Of a stretch of DNA of 64,000 nt, positions 28,859-41,595 are shown one piece after another. The notes under the pieces were generated by a model. The model did not search any database and was not told the DNA's origin. It was given only the letters and a program-made list of their open reading frames with translations. The stretch comes from Glandiceps talaboti (lineage: Eukaryota; Hemichordata; Enteropneusta; Spengelidae). The position numbers and the translations under genes are program-made. How positions within the stretch are numbered: position 1 is the first letter of the stretch; the number at the start of each line of letters is the position of its first letter. The stretch lies in the NCBI RefSeq assembly GCF_964340395.1, contig NC_135551.1, positions 20,877,003 through 20,941,002 of the forward strand, read 5' to 3'.

Positions 28859-29134
28859 ACACCAGTTAAACATGTCATCAGATCTAAAGTAACTCTAGCC
28901 GCAACAACTACGGTCTCTCCATTAGATGTTTGTTTAAAAAAATCACCCGAAACTTTCATTCTCGCAGCTAGAGCACATACTTCTGCTAACGCATCGAGCA
29001 CGTTTTTTGACGATGCCGTAAAAGAGGCCGGCAACAAAAGGAGTAAGCCAGCAGACGATGTAAACAGTATTAATACACATCATGTCAAAATTGGCAACTA
29101 CTATAGCTTTGATTTATCAGATATGAAACATTAT
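28859..29134 (+). other. unassigned 92-codon open frame (possible exon or TE relic)
   Basis: The plus frame is open from the codon after TAG at 28856 to TAG at 29135 and is compositionally plain, unlike the nearby microsatellites. It reads TPVKHVIRSKVTLAATTTVS, later FFDDAVKEAGNKRSKPADD. A minus frame (29037-28855) is also open and starts with MLPASFTASSKNVLDALAEV. A TATTAG acceptor precedes the plus frame. I do not recognise either protein; it may be a fragment of a retroelement first ORF. Confidence 0.25.
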
Positions 29135-29526
29135 TAGTCTTTGCAGAGACACATTTTTTTTTTTAAATTGCCGGTTTACAAATTGACCCAAATCGACAAG
29201 AAATGTTTGACGTGCATGTCAGGAAACCTTATAGATTTCATCTCACAAATTGTCGGTTCTTGTTTCTTCGTTTTTTTTCTTGATTTGGTCTGACATACTA
29301 GGCTTTATTCGATATACACTACGTTTTTTCATTGAGAGTAACTTTTGCAGAATACTGAGTTTATTCAAATTCTTCGATCGCATGATTCCAAAGTGTGAAT
29401 TTATTGATTGGTCACGAACTTGTCCATCCAGAGCATCGAGCCCAACTACGAGCACGAACGGTGTCTGTACAGTAGTCGGTAAGATGCCTCGTACATGAGT
29501 CGTTCCACCCTAATCGACATAATATT

Positions 29527-29527
<1 letters not shown>

Positions 29528-29571
<44 letters not shown>

Positions 29572-29572
29572 C

Positions 29573-29605
<33 letters not shown>

Positions 29606-29641
29606 GACAGTGAGACAGACAGAGAGAGAGAGAGAGAGAGA
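29528..29641. repeat. (GA)n/(GACA)n microsatellite
   Basis: GA run, then GACA units, then GA again. Confidence 0.97.
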
Positions 29642-30380
29642 GCATGTGCGTTACTTGTGCTACAACATCGGATGTACAAACATTTTGAGAGTATCGTTTT
29701 CTTGACAAAATATGGGTTTGCTATATTTGCTATGTAACACATCTTAATTGTAAAATCTAAAACAAGATTACTAGTTACACGTCTGTTGTGTCACTTTGCA
29801 AATGCTGGTGTTAGTGATGACAGTCTGTGCAGCATTTATTGTCCGCGATCTATTTATATGAGTTATAAAACCTTATTCTTCAAACGGAAGAAGAGTGATA
29901 GTAATAATGTTTGGTATTTTGCATAGTGCTTTCCCAATCTGTGTTCAAAGCGTTGTGCAATTATAAGGATATTTAGCATATTGCCCATGGTTCATCCATA
30001 AGTCAAAGTCTCCTGAATTGTTTGTCAAATATTTTGTCAAATTTTGAGTCAATTCGATGTCTACTCACTAACAGTGTTCAACAAGGTGTTTGTGAATGCT
30101 CCGAGGTTCTTTTCACGGCTACTGAACTATTGATAGTGAACACTCAGGAAGATATTTCTGTCGCTGATAATACCTGGTTTTGAATCGCCTTGACATCGTC
30201 GACATTATCGTTGAAGGCTAGTATTAATGTAAAGGTCAGTTCGAGTTACGTAGCAACTTATGAGATGTGCCTACGACTACGTATACGTTGCCAGGACTGT
30301 GAAACTCTCTCGCCACGGGTAACAGTATGTCAAGGAGATTTGCATCTTTGTCTAAAATATAATAAAAAGCGGTTTGGTTA

Positions 30381-30424
<44 letters not shown>
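30381..30424. repeat. (ACT)n microsatellite
   Basis: About 14 units of the triplet just upstream of the LINE remnant. Confidence 0.97.
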
Positions 30425-30425
<1 letters not shown>

Positions 30426-31519
30426 CAACAACTGTCTTAGTGGCCATTCAACCAATGGATATGCCAACCACAAAAGATAACTTTGTTAATTGTGAACTGG
30501 CGTGCTTCATATTATTATTGAATAAACTGAGCTCGGGCATGACGCATGCTGCAATGGAGAAAGTCACTAAATCAGATGAAGCTAAAAGTGCCTTTTTTTA
30601 AGATTGCTTTTGACCGTGGCCCACCACGTGTATCGCCAACCTGCCAGTATCAACTCAGAAGAGGTTTGTTGCTCAGCAACTCCATCGTCTTCCCCCATAT
30701 TGACTATGTTGGCTATGTGGGACTTCTTAAGAAGATGGTTAGAGATATGCGTCAGACACTGAAACAGAAAAGTGCCAAACTTGAAGCAAATGAAGCTGCT
30801 ATGGAAACAAGTCATGGTCGTTCTGGAATGGGATACATGTAAAAGATTCCATCGCGATCGGGAAGTAGTTCAAACAAGCTTCAAGGGAGAATACCTTAGC
30901 TCTTCCAAACGATTTTGACCGTGAAAAACGTAGCGATAACAACACGTCGAAGTCAACGGACAACGACACATGGTCAGTTGCGGTCAAGAAGAATAGGCAC
31001 AAATCACAAGTAATAATACAATCAGATCGTGCCCGAAAACCTAGGTAAATCGTTCAAGGTTAGGGAAACTCTACTCACCATTTCACGGTGGCTGAAAAAC
31101 AACCTAATAAGCTGAGAAGTGTTTTTATCAGTCGACTTATGCCAGATACTTCAGTTGATCAAATTAAGAGCTTTATTAATGAGGTGTGTGGTCCTGGTAC
31201 ATTTCGGGATAGGTACACACTAAAAACACTCTTTGATACATACTCATCTTTGATGTGGATGAAAACCACATTAACAACATTCTCCGTCTAAAAATATGGC
31301 CAGAAGGGTTACTTGTAAAGCCGTACTAGCTTTCGAAATCTGAGCTAATGGCTAAAAGGAGGATGACACCTGTTGCTACTAGTACTATTAAATAATTATG
31401 AACTGTATTAATATTGCAAGCTACAATGTAAGGGGCCTAAAATCCTCTGTGTGTGATGTAAAGGATTTGCGTGGATACTGTGACATTTTATTTATTCTAG
31501 AGCACTGGCTAAAACTAAA

Positions 31520-31546
31520 GCATAGACCCTACGTGTAGGGTCTATG
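31520..31546. mobile_element. ultra-short palindromic element, family A (27 bp)
   Basis: CATAGACCCTAC, GT, then GTAGGGTCTATG, preceded by one G. Flanked by the direct repeat CTAAA (31515-31519, 31547-31551). It shares its arms with the palindrome at 6479-6514. It interrupts the LINE endonuclease frame. Confidence 0.65.
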
Positions 31547-31608
31547 CTAAAAGACGGTTCTTACAACATTACACCAAATACCCCTACACGAAAGGACTAT
31601 GATTACAC

Positions 31609-31633
31609 CTCAGACCACCATATAGTGGTCTGA
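31609..31633. mobile_element. ultra-short palindromic element, family B (25 bp)
   Basis: CTCAGACCAC, CATATA, then GTGGTCTGA. Flanked by a perfect 8-bp direct repeat GATTACAC (31601-31608, 31634-31641), a length typical of hAT-type insertion. It introduces a stop into the LINE endonuclease frame. Confidence 0.7.
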
Positions 31634-33945
31634 GATTACACAAAGAGTTTACCTCAGTGGGTGTTCTCACCGACATGCATGCCTTTTGGAGGTGTTAATA
31701 TTCTTTGGCGTACAAATCTAAATGTGTTACACCTATTCTAATACAAGACGAAAGCCGTATCTGTCGGTGTAGGTAGGAAGCTGAATGGTAAGCCTGATTA
31801 TAAATGTATATCTACCAACTGCAAACTCGGATAGTGATGAATACCAGCCTATACTGGGCTTATTGCAGAACCTTATCAGTGACCTAGACACACGTTGCTG
31901 CCTTATCACCGGAGATTTTAATGCAGATCCACGGAGGGCCAATACGAATATGGATTATTAGAGAACTTTATTAGGGACGATAATTTTTTTCTTGCAGACA
32001 TTGATCGTCTTCCAACCAGCACTTAAACATATCTGAGTAACTCTTGTTTTATTAAGAGTTGGCTGATCATATTATCTGTACAACAGCTACTAACAAGATT
32101 ATTGAATCCATTAATGTGAAGTATGACACTATTTCATCTGACCATTTTCCTGTTATAATTTCAATTCAGACAAATCTGCTACCAAAGCTGAGTTCGGTTC
32201 AACAAAATGCGATCTTTAAACATTGCTGGAATAAAGCCACAGTTCAACACCTATTAAATAACTATACATCGTTATTCGACAAACTTTTATCCAGGGTGAA
32301 TATTACCAACAAAGCACTTACTCACTTACTTGTACTGACACAAACTGTTACATTCATAGTGAAAAAATTAACAGTTTCTATAATGACACTGCATCTGCAT
32401 TAAAGATTGCCGCAGAGAAGACTGTTCCACCTTCCGCTAATTCCAACAAACACACCACCATACCGGGTTGGATTACACTAGTTAAGGATCACCATGAGAA
32501 GGCTCCCACAGACTTCCTGATCTGGAGAGAAAATGGGTCTCATAAATACGGCCCGTTCTTTGAATTGATGAGGAAATCTCTAGCGCAATTTAAAAGGCAG
32601 TTTGCTCACTGTAGACAGGCAGAAAATCAGCTAAACGCAAATGCTCTAGCACAAACTATAAGTCTAAATAATGACCCGAAGTCTTACTGGAAGCAGGCTT
32701 CTAAAAGTAAAAAATATAGCACCAGCGCCTTCATCTGTGGTTGGGTGCTCCGATGATTCAAATGTTGACAATATGTGGAGAGAACAATATGAGGCTATTT
32801 TGACTAAAACTGGCAAAGACTTTACACCTGTTATCCCAAACAATCAATTCTGCGATGACATGCGTGTGAGCCAAGATGAAATATGTGAAGACTTATTAAA
32901 ACAGGTGCATCTTCTAGTATTGATGGGATTACGCCTAAACATCTTAAGAATGCCCCGTCTAGAGTTTCTTTGTTGTTATCCATGTGTTTCACTGCTATTT
33001 TAATACATGGTTTTGTACCTAAACAGTCAATGACAACTGTTTTGGTCCCAATGCCTAAAGACCTTGGTGTGCTTCAGGAGATTTTGAGTTACTATATAAG
33101 TGTCGCAACTTTAACGTTCGTAGATGCTTCGAAAGCGTGCATTTGACTTTGTCTGCCACGATACTAGTATTCTCTTTCCCAAGTTATTGGCGAGGGGTGT
33201 CAATAAGCCCTTTATAATTAAGGATTTGTCATACTTGTATCGCTTCCAAGAATTTGTTGTGATTTGATTATTTTTTCAACAGGTGCATATGGTCAACAAG
33301 TGCGAGTTGATACTTGTGGCCAATATGGCAATATGTGTACAATATTCTTCAATGAGAGAGAAAAAAACCGTGTGTATGTTAATTCAAGCAAATGCAAGGC
33401 CACTCCACTAGGTCTCTGTTTAATTAAATGGACGAAAATTTAGCTGGCTATGTTAGTATATACAAATTTCTTGGTCTTTTAATCACCTCAGATCTGAAAG
33501 ACTATCTCGATCCTTTCCGTTAAATGTCACTTGTTTTCTGTGATGTGCCATTATGATATTGTTAGTATCTGTGGAGTAACTTTTTGGTTAATATTAAAAC
33601 TGCTCGGGAATCTTATTCTCAGGATTTTTAATAACGTTATCTGGTGTTAATTATTCAAGTGTACAAAGTGATAGTTTAATGTTTGTCAGTTTGTCTATTC
33701 GTACTTTCGATAAAGGTTTGAGGAAAAAGACTCAGGTTTTTAGACAGACTGTATTTATCGTGTAGTCCCATCGTTTCAATTGTTGAGTCAAATATGATTT
33801 TGCCTCAGAGTGCATTGTGGAATGTTTGGTGTAAGAGGATTTTTTTAAGTTCCTCTATTGTATATATTATTCTTTTCCCTGCTTTTATTTAATTCTGTAT
33901 ATGGATATTTTTTTGGCTGAAATAAACTAATAATAATAATTACCC

Positions 33946-36900
33946 CTGGCACGGATCTATATACTTCCTCAACTCCCTGGGGAGCATACAGTCCATTGTA
34001 GCCTATATAAGAGCATCGGATTAAAACATTCACATTGCAATCTCTATCTTACCAATTATACAACTGGGTTGACTACGGCAGTACAGTCGTAGTTCAAATC
34101 TTACCCACGGACTTTAGCCATTCAGAAAAAAAAAACAGCGGAGACGGGACTCAATTCTGCAACTACAGATTCCAAACTGCCTACTCTATAACCCTGGTTA
34201 CACACTTTGTGAAAGCATGGAGGATATCGTTCCGAGAGAGATACACCATGTACCTGTATATATATATAATATTATTACTTATATGATTGTGTCTAGGAAG
34301 ACCTGATATATCATGTACTATCTCAGATCTCGATCTTACTCCTCATGGCATCTAATCCGAATTGATTTATCACCGACAACTTTACAATGTAATTGCATTG
34401 GAATATTTGCCTGTGAGTGGATAATAGATTTTAATAGTGTCTGTACTTCTTCGCTACTTTACTGGTTTATCTGTATGGTACATGTGTGTCTTCTACCGGA
34501 TAATAATCATATTTTTTTCTTTTGAATCTGAGTCTGTATCAACAGCAATCCAATTTAGATGAAAGTGGCTGAGGAATTTCATCTGATTGTTGACAATCGA
34601 TAGGATATTACTATAGCAACAAATTATAATTCTTAATCATTTAAAAAAAAAAGATAACAGTGAATTTGAAGGTGAGGCAATTTACAAGATAATGACACTG
34701 CCGACAACTTAATGACAGGGGAGAATGATTAAACATTAATGGACCATCGTGAAATGAGAAACAGTGTGAACACACGATGTCAGTTCACACGGGTGAAGCA
34801 ACGAACCGTGACTACAGTACTAATCAAACACTTCATTGTGAACAAGTTGAAGGAGATAGGTCGGTATGGCATTGTATAGGCTATGCTGATAAAATGAAAC
34901 TTTGTTCGATACTTGAGGGATTATGAGTAGTGCTAAACGGACATAATGGCGAAAATGGCATTTTTTTTTTAGAGAAATGCCGAAAACGCATTTATTTTGG
35001 TGATAGGCCATTATGACGTTGCAGTTTCCATGTTATCTTCATCTGGGACACATATCGCTGAGATCAGAGAAGAAGCAATAAACCATTGGTAAATCAGAAA
35101 CCAAACTTTAAAGACATCAATTGTCTTAAAGTGAAAAAGCACAAGTAGCGAACGCGTTATATCCTTTTGGTATTAACCCCTTCAGTTGTCATCACGTCTA
35201 AAGCTGCTGGTACAAGTTTCCTCCAGGTGTGGCATAAACAGAACTTAGATTACAAGGAATGCGTAGTCAACTGTAGTCTATTATAGGTCAAATCGTAAAC
35301 AAGTAAATTGACGATACGTACCACCGATTTGATACCATAGCGGTAGATATGAATGTAAGCTATTCACCGCCATATAGACATGGCTTTTGTGCAGTTTAGT
35401 AACTTATTATCATTGTCGTTATTTGCTTACGGCCACTGTGCGTAGAAACAGTGTATTAAAAGAGGAACCAAACTAACGAAAGCGTACCATCAAGGGATAT
35501 ATCCAATGTGGCATGGTTGGAAGATGACGTCACCGCCCTTCCTCGTATTAGTTGTAGCATTGCTGTACCAGTCACCAAATTGAGTCGCGCGCAGAGCCCC
35601 AAGAACATTTATGATAATAACAATGTAAATTATATACTCTTTTGGTGGTCTAAAGCTCAAAGCACTTCAACAACTTAACATTTCCTTGCTACGGACCTAT
35701 AACTGCAATATGGTCTTTATAATTCCTGAACTCTCTGGTGAGCTGTAAAATGATAATAGTAAACTGTATCCCAGATTCTCCATTTATACAGGCGGAGGAG
35801 GGGGAGGGGGGGTGCAAGTTGATTGGGATTCATAGATTTTAACAATGAAATAAATTGTTGTAGCGAAGCTCGAATTGGTAACAAGTAAATTCCAAGCTTG
35901 TCACTCGACTATCATCACTTCATTAAATTGATACCCCTGTTTATTTTCTAGTTGTTTCTGTTCATTTTACTAATAAGTATCGCACCAAGCAAGTTGTGGG
36001 TGTGCATGCGTGTGTAGGCAGTACTAGAATATGGAGGTCGTGTATGGGTGAAGGCTACGATGTTATTTGTGAGATAGTAATCAAGGTGTGCAATGATTAG
36101 TTGTGTTAGCTATGTATCATACATGGTGTACATATCACAGAAAAGGAGAACGTCTGTAGTTGATATAGTCGTACGTTTGAACAGGGACGTTTTGTTTAAT
36201 TTACACGTCCCTGGTTTGAAGTAAAAGTACTCAGGTCTTGGCTGTCCAACTTTGCCTTTGGCATTAAGAGTGTTTTACATACCATGGTTTGTCTGAGACA
36301 CCATTGTGTGTTTTCTAAGCATTCCTGTAACAGTGCAGTTTTATTTAATATTGCTAAAACACTGAAAATTGTGCGATAATTCAGTATTTTCTAATATTTC
36401 TGACAGTATTAAGCAGCTTTTTTTCTTCCTACTAATAATGTATGTTTTGGCCTGGTTCGCCAAACATAAGTCATCATATATAAATCAAATATGCACTATA
36501 ATCACTAGGAAGTGCCTGGCTAGTATTATTCTCCGATGTTTTTCTCCGTTCAACCATGAAATACACGAGTGACCTAAGGCACCTTGTCATAACGAATCAA
36601 AGACCCTTAGGTCATAAGTATTTTCCAGTTGAATGAAGAACAACATGGAAGAATAATATAATTACACCGAAGCCTGTGAAAATATGATATGGAAAATCAG
36701 GAAAAATAGTGATATTTCGACGTTGACTTAATTTTCAAGAACACCGTATATAATATAACATAGACATGCGTTGTCGTGACGTAGATGGGTCAAGGCATAA
36801 ATCCCATATTTTCTTGTTGGTATGTGGTATATAATTTAACTAATTATCATATTTAAACCATATCAAGAAAGTTTGGCGTAAGATAGAATTGACAAACTTA

Positions 36901-37740
36901 ATGAAAAAAAAATAGCTACTAAAGTGAACAGCTGCTGCACAGTTTCATTGTGTTTACTAATAATAACGTTAGCAAATGTTGATTTTTAAATTGTAATTAT
37001 GGCGGATCTCTTTTCATTCCATATTTGGTATATATGTGCAGGCAATTAACAATGCAAAAAAGAAACCTTACAAATTTGCCGATTACATGCGTTATAAATT
37101 TCCAAAATTTGGACATATTCATTCACCGCACTACTATTATTAGCCTATACCTTTACCCGTAAATGTCGTCAGCCAGTCACGTACATAGTGTCATCTCGCT
37201 ATAGAAACAAGTAGATAGCCTGATAAACTATTGACACCGTACACTCATTACTGAGAGTATCCGTTCTGATAGGATTCCTATATTTAGATTGCATGCCCTA
37301 CTTTTTAGGCTCTATATAGGTTTCCATTGTACAAAGCTACATTGTACCTTGGCGGCAATGCTATCGATAATTGAGAGAGTTTGATGTCGATATTTAGACA
37401 GGATCGAAAACCAAAGCTCTCCATTCCGGATATGAAATGATTGTATATTGCAGTTGTTAACATGAAATCACTGATGCTTTGCACCTATAGTTTGAACTTA
37501 TTTGAATATACCCACGTCACTTTCATCTTCAAGGATATGCTCGTCAACATTACTTATGATATTTTGAAACCTTTTTGTCTGAATATTATAGAGCTACTTC
37601 TTCTTACATGTAAGTTTGAGTTGAAGTCAACCATGAAAGTTTGTGTTGAAGTCAACCAAACGCTAGACCCAAATTCATAATTTACAATCATTAATATTTG
37701 TAGACCATAATTGTTCACATATGATTTATGGAAAATGAAT
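33946..37740. other. no gene recognised
   Basis: AT-rich DNA with short open frames that show no family motif. The only structure seen is the short inverted-repeat element at 36541-36638 and a G-rich run near 35795-35815. Confidence 0.5.
36541..36638. mobile_element. short inverted-repeat element, copy 2
   Basis: Left end TTCAACCATGAAATACACGA then GTGACCTAAGG, right end CCTTAGGTCATAAGTATTTT then CCAGTTGAATGAA: nearly complementary ends around a core of about 20 bp. Same outline as 25117-25254. Confidence 0.6.
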
Positions 37741-37758
37741 GAGACCATGTTTTCGTGA

Positions 37759-38027
37759 ATTAATTAATTAATTAATTAATTAATTAATGAGTGTGTGTGT
37801 ATGTGGGGGTGTATGTGTATGTATGTATGTATGTATGTATGTATGTATGTATGTATGTATGTATGTATGTATGTATGTATATGTATGTAGGGTGGGAGGC
37901 ATGCATGCATGCATGCATGCATGTATGTATGTATGTATGTATGTATGTATGTATGTATGTATGTATGTGTGTATGTATGTGTGTGTATGTATGTATGTAT
38001 GTAGGGTGGGAGGCATGCATGCATGCA
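37759..38027. repeat. (AATT)n and compound (TATG)n microsatellite
   Basis: AATT units at 37759-37788, then TATG units in which the block GTAGGGTGGGAGGCATGCATG occurs twice (37886, 38001), showing a larger duplication inside the array. Confidence 0.96.
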
Positions 38028-38029
38028 CG

Positions 38030-39854
38030 TGTGGCAGGTAGGTAGGTCCAATGAGTAGATACAAAGAGGGGGATTTATACATAATGTATATCCTGGTGTA
38101 TACACGTACTATAGTATCAATTACATTATCACCGTATAATCAGATGGGGATAACAAATCCGACAATATGCTTACTTAGGTAAGTAATTAGGTTGGCAAAA
38201 AAAAACTAATCTAATCTATGACACCATTTGCTGAGTATGCGCTAAATACTAATGATTGCGATGGATATTTATCTATATAGTGCAGATAAATCTTTGTCAG
38301 AACCACCAGTCTCTTACCCACATGCTCTGTACTAAAGTGTACTCGGTGCAGTCGGTGCAGTCTAAATCATGTTTGAAATGCGCTGCTCGTAGTCTCTATA
38401 TTTAAATGCGGTGAATTGACTTTTGTCTCTAATACGAATGGAACATTCAATTTTGAACCATGGATTGCATCATGGTAACTGCAGGTGTAACCGCAGGGTA
38501 AATGCGTATTACTTTGTCTCAATATTCTCTGGAAATCACAGATTTATATCGATAATTAGTACCTCATGTATCTTTGATGATATGAAGGGAAGACCGAACC
38601 ATCCTTAATACTCACATCGGAAAACATACACTTCATTGCACTCACTAGAGTTGCTCTGAATTTCAAATGACTTTTCTCGATACTTCACTCCATACTTCAT
38701 AATAGGTATTCACTTTTCAATCAGTTCCGAGGTAAACAATTTGAAGTTTTATGCCAAACCAAATTTTAAAAAATAATAATAAAATTTGAGATTGTGTATG
38801 ATTAGATTACTGTAAACAGTGTTGATTGATAGAATTGTTTTCCCCTTTTTCCAACTACAAGAAGTATATGTGTGTCATGTTGATTTTAGAGTTATTCGTG
38901 ACAGGAGTCATTTCATAATTTTATATCACTTATAGTCAGCACTTGTGATTACCGAGAAATACCGAGTTGAAACTTGCTCCTCTTTCATCCATTGGCGGTC
39001 CTGAGAGTCAATAGAAATGTATTTGCAATGTGAGAACATAAACGCTCATGATTGGGAGTTTTACCTGTATGTGAAACGTTAATGCTTGTGCAAAGTTCGA
39101 TGACCTACCACTTATATGCAGTTCAGAAATACATTTTGTTGAACTTTTTCTTAAAGGGAATGTAACTCCAGGAAACAAATGTATTTTCACAAACCATGGG
39201 TGTTGGAGAGTCATTACATGATTTCATATCACTTAACTTTATCTCGGTTGCCAAGAAACCCCAAATTGAACCTCTTCTTCACAGTTTTTTTAATGGGACA
39301 CAGTTACTTCGTGGGTTTTAGCGGACATGAATATTTATTAGTTGAACAATTCTTGCTTATTCATGACTAATTAATCTGAAGGAAATAATCATTTAAGAGT
39401 CACGAATATTCAATGTTCATCTAATCCAGTGTACCTCTCCAGAAGTCAAATACTTATTTCCTGGAGTGGCATGGCGTTCCACTTTAATTAGCAGACTACG
39501 TGTCTTGGTGTACGTAGTGTAAATAACGGTTGAAGTTCAATGTCCGTTACTTCAGATATTAATTATCCTTGGTTGCTTCTCTTCGAATAAAACAATAATG
39601 CCAACCGCACATAGCCAGGGGGCAACTCAGTTCTAGTTCAGTCACTCGAGGTTGCTCTAGGGGCCATGGCAACGTTAATATTGCAGTAAATACATCGAGA
39701 AGGTCAGACAGGGGTCATTAATTTCGAACCAATGGAGCAGTCATGCACATATATAATGCAATGTACCAGGAATGTAGACTGCACAGCTGATACTATGATA
39801 CAACTCAACAGGCGTTGTGTTTACTCCCTCAACCACCCCAACCCCATATACTAT

Positions 39855-39889
<35 letters not shown>

Positions 39890-41100
39890 GGCAGGCAGAC
39901 AGACAGGCAGGCAGACAGGCACGCAGACAGGCAGGCAGACAGGCATGTCATGTAAATGGTCGAAGTGGACAAGAAAACGTTATCTTGAGCTTCAACGAAA
40001 TTTGTTTCGTAGTTGATTAGAACTATTTTAAATAACTGCTGTACTTTCTGCTCAGTCTGTCTATCTATCTGTCTGTCTGTCTGTCTGCCTGCCTGACTGA
40101 CTGGTTGTCTATCTGTGCACATGTTTGTGTATCAAATACAAGCAATGATCCGAACTTACAAAGGTCGACCGTAAAAAATTCAGTCACATCAAATTTCGAC
40201 AAAACCAAAGAACATAATTAAAGGCTATGATAGTACCCTGTAGATTTTTAGTGACCTGAATGGTTCGTAATTGTCACCCATTAACAGTCGTCAAAGGCAC
40301 CCCTTTCTCTCTATAACCACACGAACACTTCCACAAATGATCACGAGGAGAGCATTTGCATCATTTGAGATAACGATCTGAAATAACCGTCGTTGTTACA
40401 ATGTTAGTATTTGGTGGATAAAACGACAAGCATGGATATTATGAATTGTACCTGGCCTCCTTACCTTAACAATCAGATCCTTCCTCTCACAAGTCAACTT
40501 TATCGAGACTAAATGATACTAACGGATCAGGTACGACAAATGTAAATTTAAGTGGATCATATATGTTCGTCGTGATATCACGATCAGCACGGTAACAGGT
40601 AGCAAAGCTATAACCTTCTTTTTGTTACACACGTTGCTTGATTATGCTACTCATCTATATATTGTTCCGGACCAGTCGAATATTGCCAACGGTGACGGAT
40701 CTACTCATGCAAACCATACATGGGCATCTCAGCCTACGATATCGACAATTAATCGTATATATGACGTACGTGAGGATTTCCTCCCACGCTGTATCAGACT
40801 TACGGCGAGAAATTCGATATTTCAAAGTCTAATATCATATGTCCGTCCTTTAGAGACACAGTCAGGAAACTTGAAATGGTCTTAGGATAATCTCAATATG
40901 GTGTTAATACCAACTGGGGTTCGGTGACATCTAGACGGTTTACGCCAACGTTGAAAATATTGCCAATATGTATTCAATGCGACAAAGAGTAAGAAACACT
41001 GTCGTGATTAAAGAATATCACGATCACGACATTTTATAATTTTTTTACAATTTCGTTAGAGCCGAATGTTTACAAAATAGTTCGAGATCTTCATACATAG
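38030..41100. other. no gene recognised
   Basis: Includes a GACA/GGCA microsatellite at 39856-39945 and two weakly similar blocks around 38915 and 39220 (ATRATTTYATATCACTTA, ~300 bp apart) that may be an old tandem repeat. No coding exon recognised. Confidence 0.5.
39856..39945. repeat. (GACA)n/(GGCA)n microsatellite
   Basis: Begins as pure CAGA units and drifts to CAGG units. Confidence 0.95.
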
Positions 41101-41109
41101 AAAATATCA

Positions 41110-41595
41110 TCCTCTTTTCCCCTTCCTCTTGTTCTCTTCTCCCCTACACTTCTCACATCTACTCATTTTATTCCCTCCCCGTCCCCCTTTCCGCCGTTCT
41201 CTCCTCTCATCTTTCCTTCGCCTTTGTCTACTTTCTTCTTCTCATCCCTCTACATCATCAGATCAATTTTTACCCGTGCTCTTAGCCTATCGGTTCCTAG
41301 AATTTTCTCTCCCCTCCTTTCTTCTCGCATCCTTTCCTTCCTTCCACTTCTATTCTCTCCCCTATCAACTATCCTTCGATCCCTTAATAGCTTTGTCCTC
41401 TTACATGAGCATCCCTTCTCCTCCTCTGCCAGTCTGAGATTTCCCTTCATCCCTTCTTTGTCTTTTTCCCTCACATTTTTCCATCTTTCTTCCCAGCTCT
41501 TCTCCCCTCCTCTATTACCATCAATTCTCCTTACATCTACCTTCTCGAGTCCTCCCAACCTTTATCCTCTCCTCTCCTCTCCTCTCATACTCTTT
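41110..41595. repeat. ~490-bp pyrimidine-rich tract
   Basis: The plus strand is overwhelmingly C and T, without a short period. Open frames of Ser/Leu/Phe/Pro residues over it follow from the composition. The strand bias ends abruptly near 41600. Confidence 0.85.

Larger units (their letters stand above)
31398..31740 (+). pseudogene. LINE endonuclease N-terminal fragment, broken by two palindromes
   Basis: From ATG at 31398 the frame is open for 41 codons (MNCINIASYNVRGLKSS, ending LEHWLKLK), then shifts at the palindrome 31520-31546. A second palindrome at 31609-31633 brings a TGA. Beyond it PFGGVNILWRTNLNV, a usual endonuclease-family block, reads on to a stop at ~31738. Discounting each palindrome plus one copy of its flanking direct repeat, the frame is continuous from 31398 to ~31738. 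Confidence 0.7.
30530..33945 (+). mobile_element. degenerate non-LTR retrotransposon (LINE)
   Basis: Plus-strand fragments in the order expected of an APE-type LINE: ORF1-like pieces (KKMVRDMRQTLKQKSAKLEA at ~30735, LRSVFISRLMPDTSVDQIKS at ~31110), endonuclease start MNCINIASYNVRGLKSS (31398), endonuclease motif CCLITGDFNADPRR (~31900), SSDHFPVIISIQ (~32135), a linker with NVDNMWREQYEAIL (~32765), and reverse-transcriptase relics DGITPKHLKN (~32920), FVDASKAFDFV (~33120) and KFLGLLITSDLKD (~33465). The tail ends at 33945 in TAATAATAATAAT. Many stops and frameshifts and lost RT blocks mean it is dead. Clade (CR1/L2/Jockey-like) is not resolved. Both ends are approximate. Confidence 0.85.

Noticed and set aside
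29243-29455. Minus-strand VLVVGLDALDG as an NTPase (NACHT-like) Walker B fragment
   Set aside because: Only about ten residues resemble the motif, with no P-loop or other support nearby.
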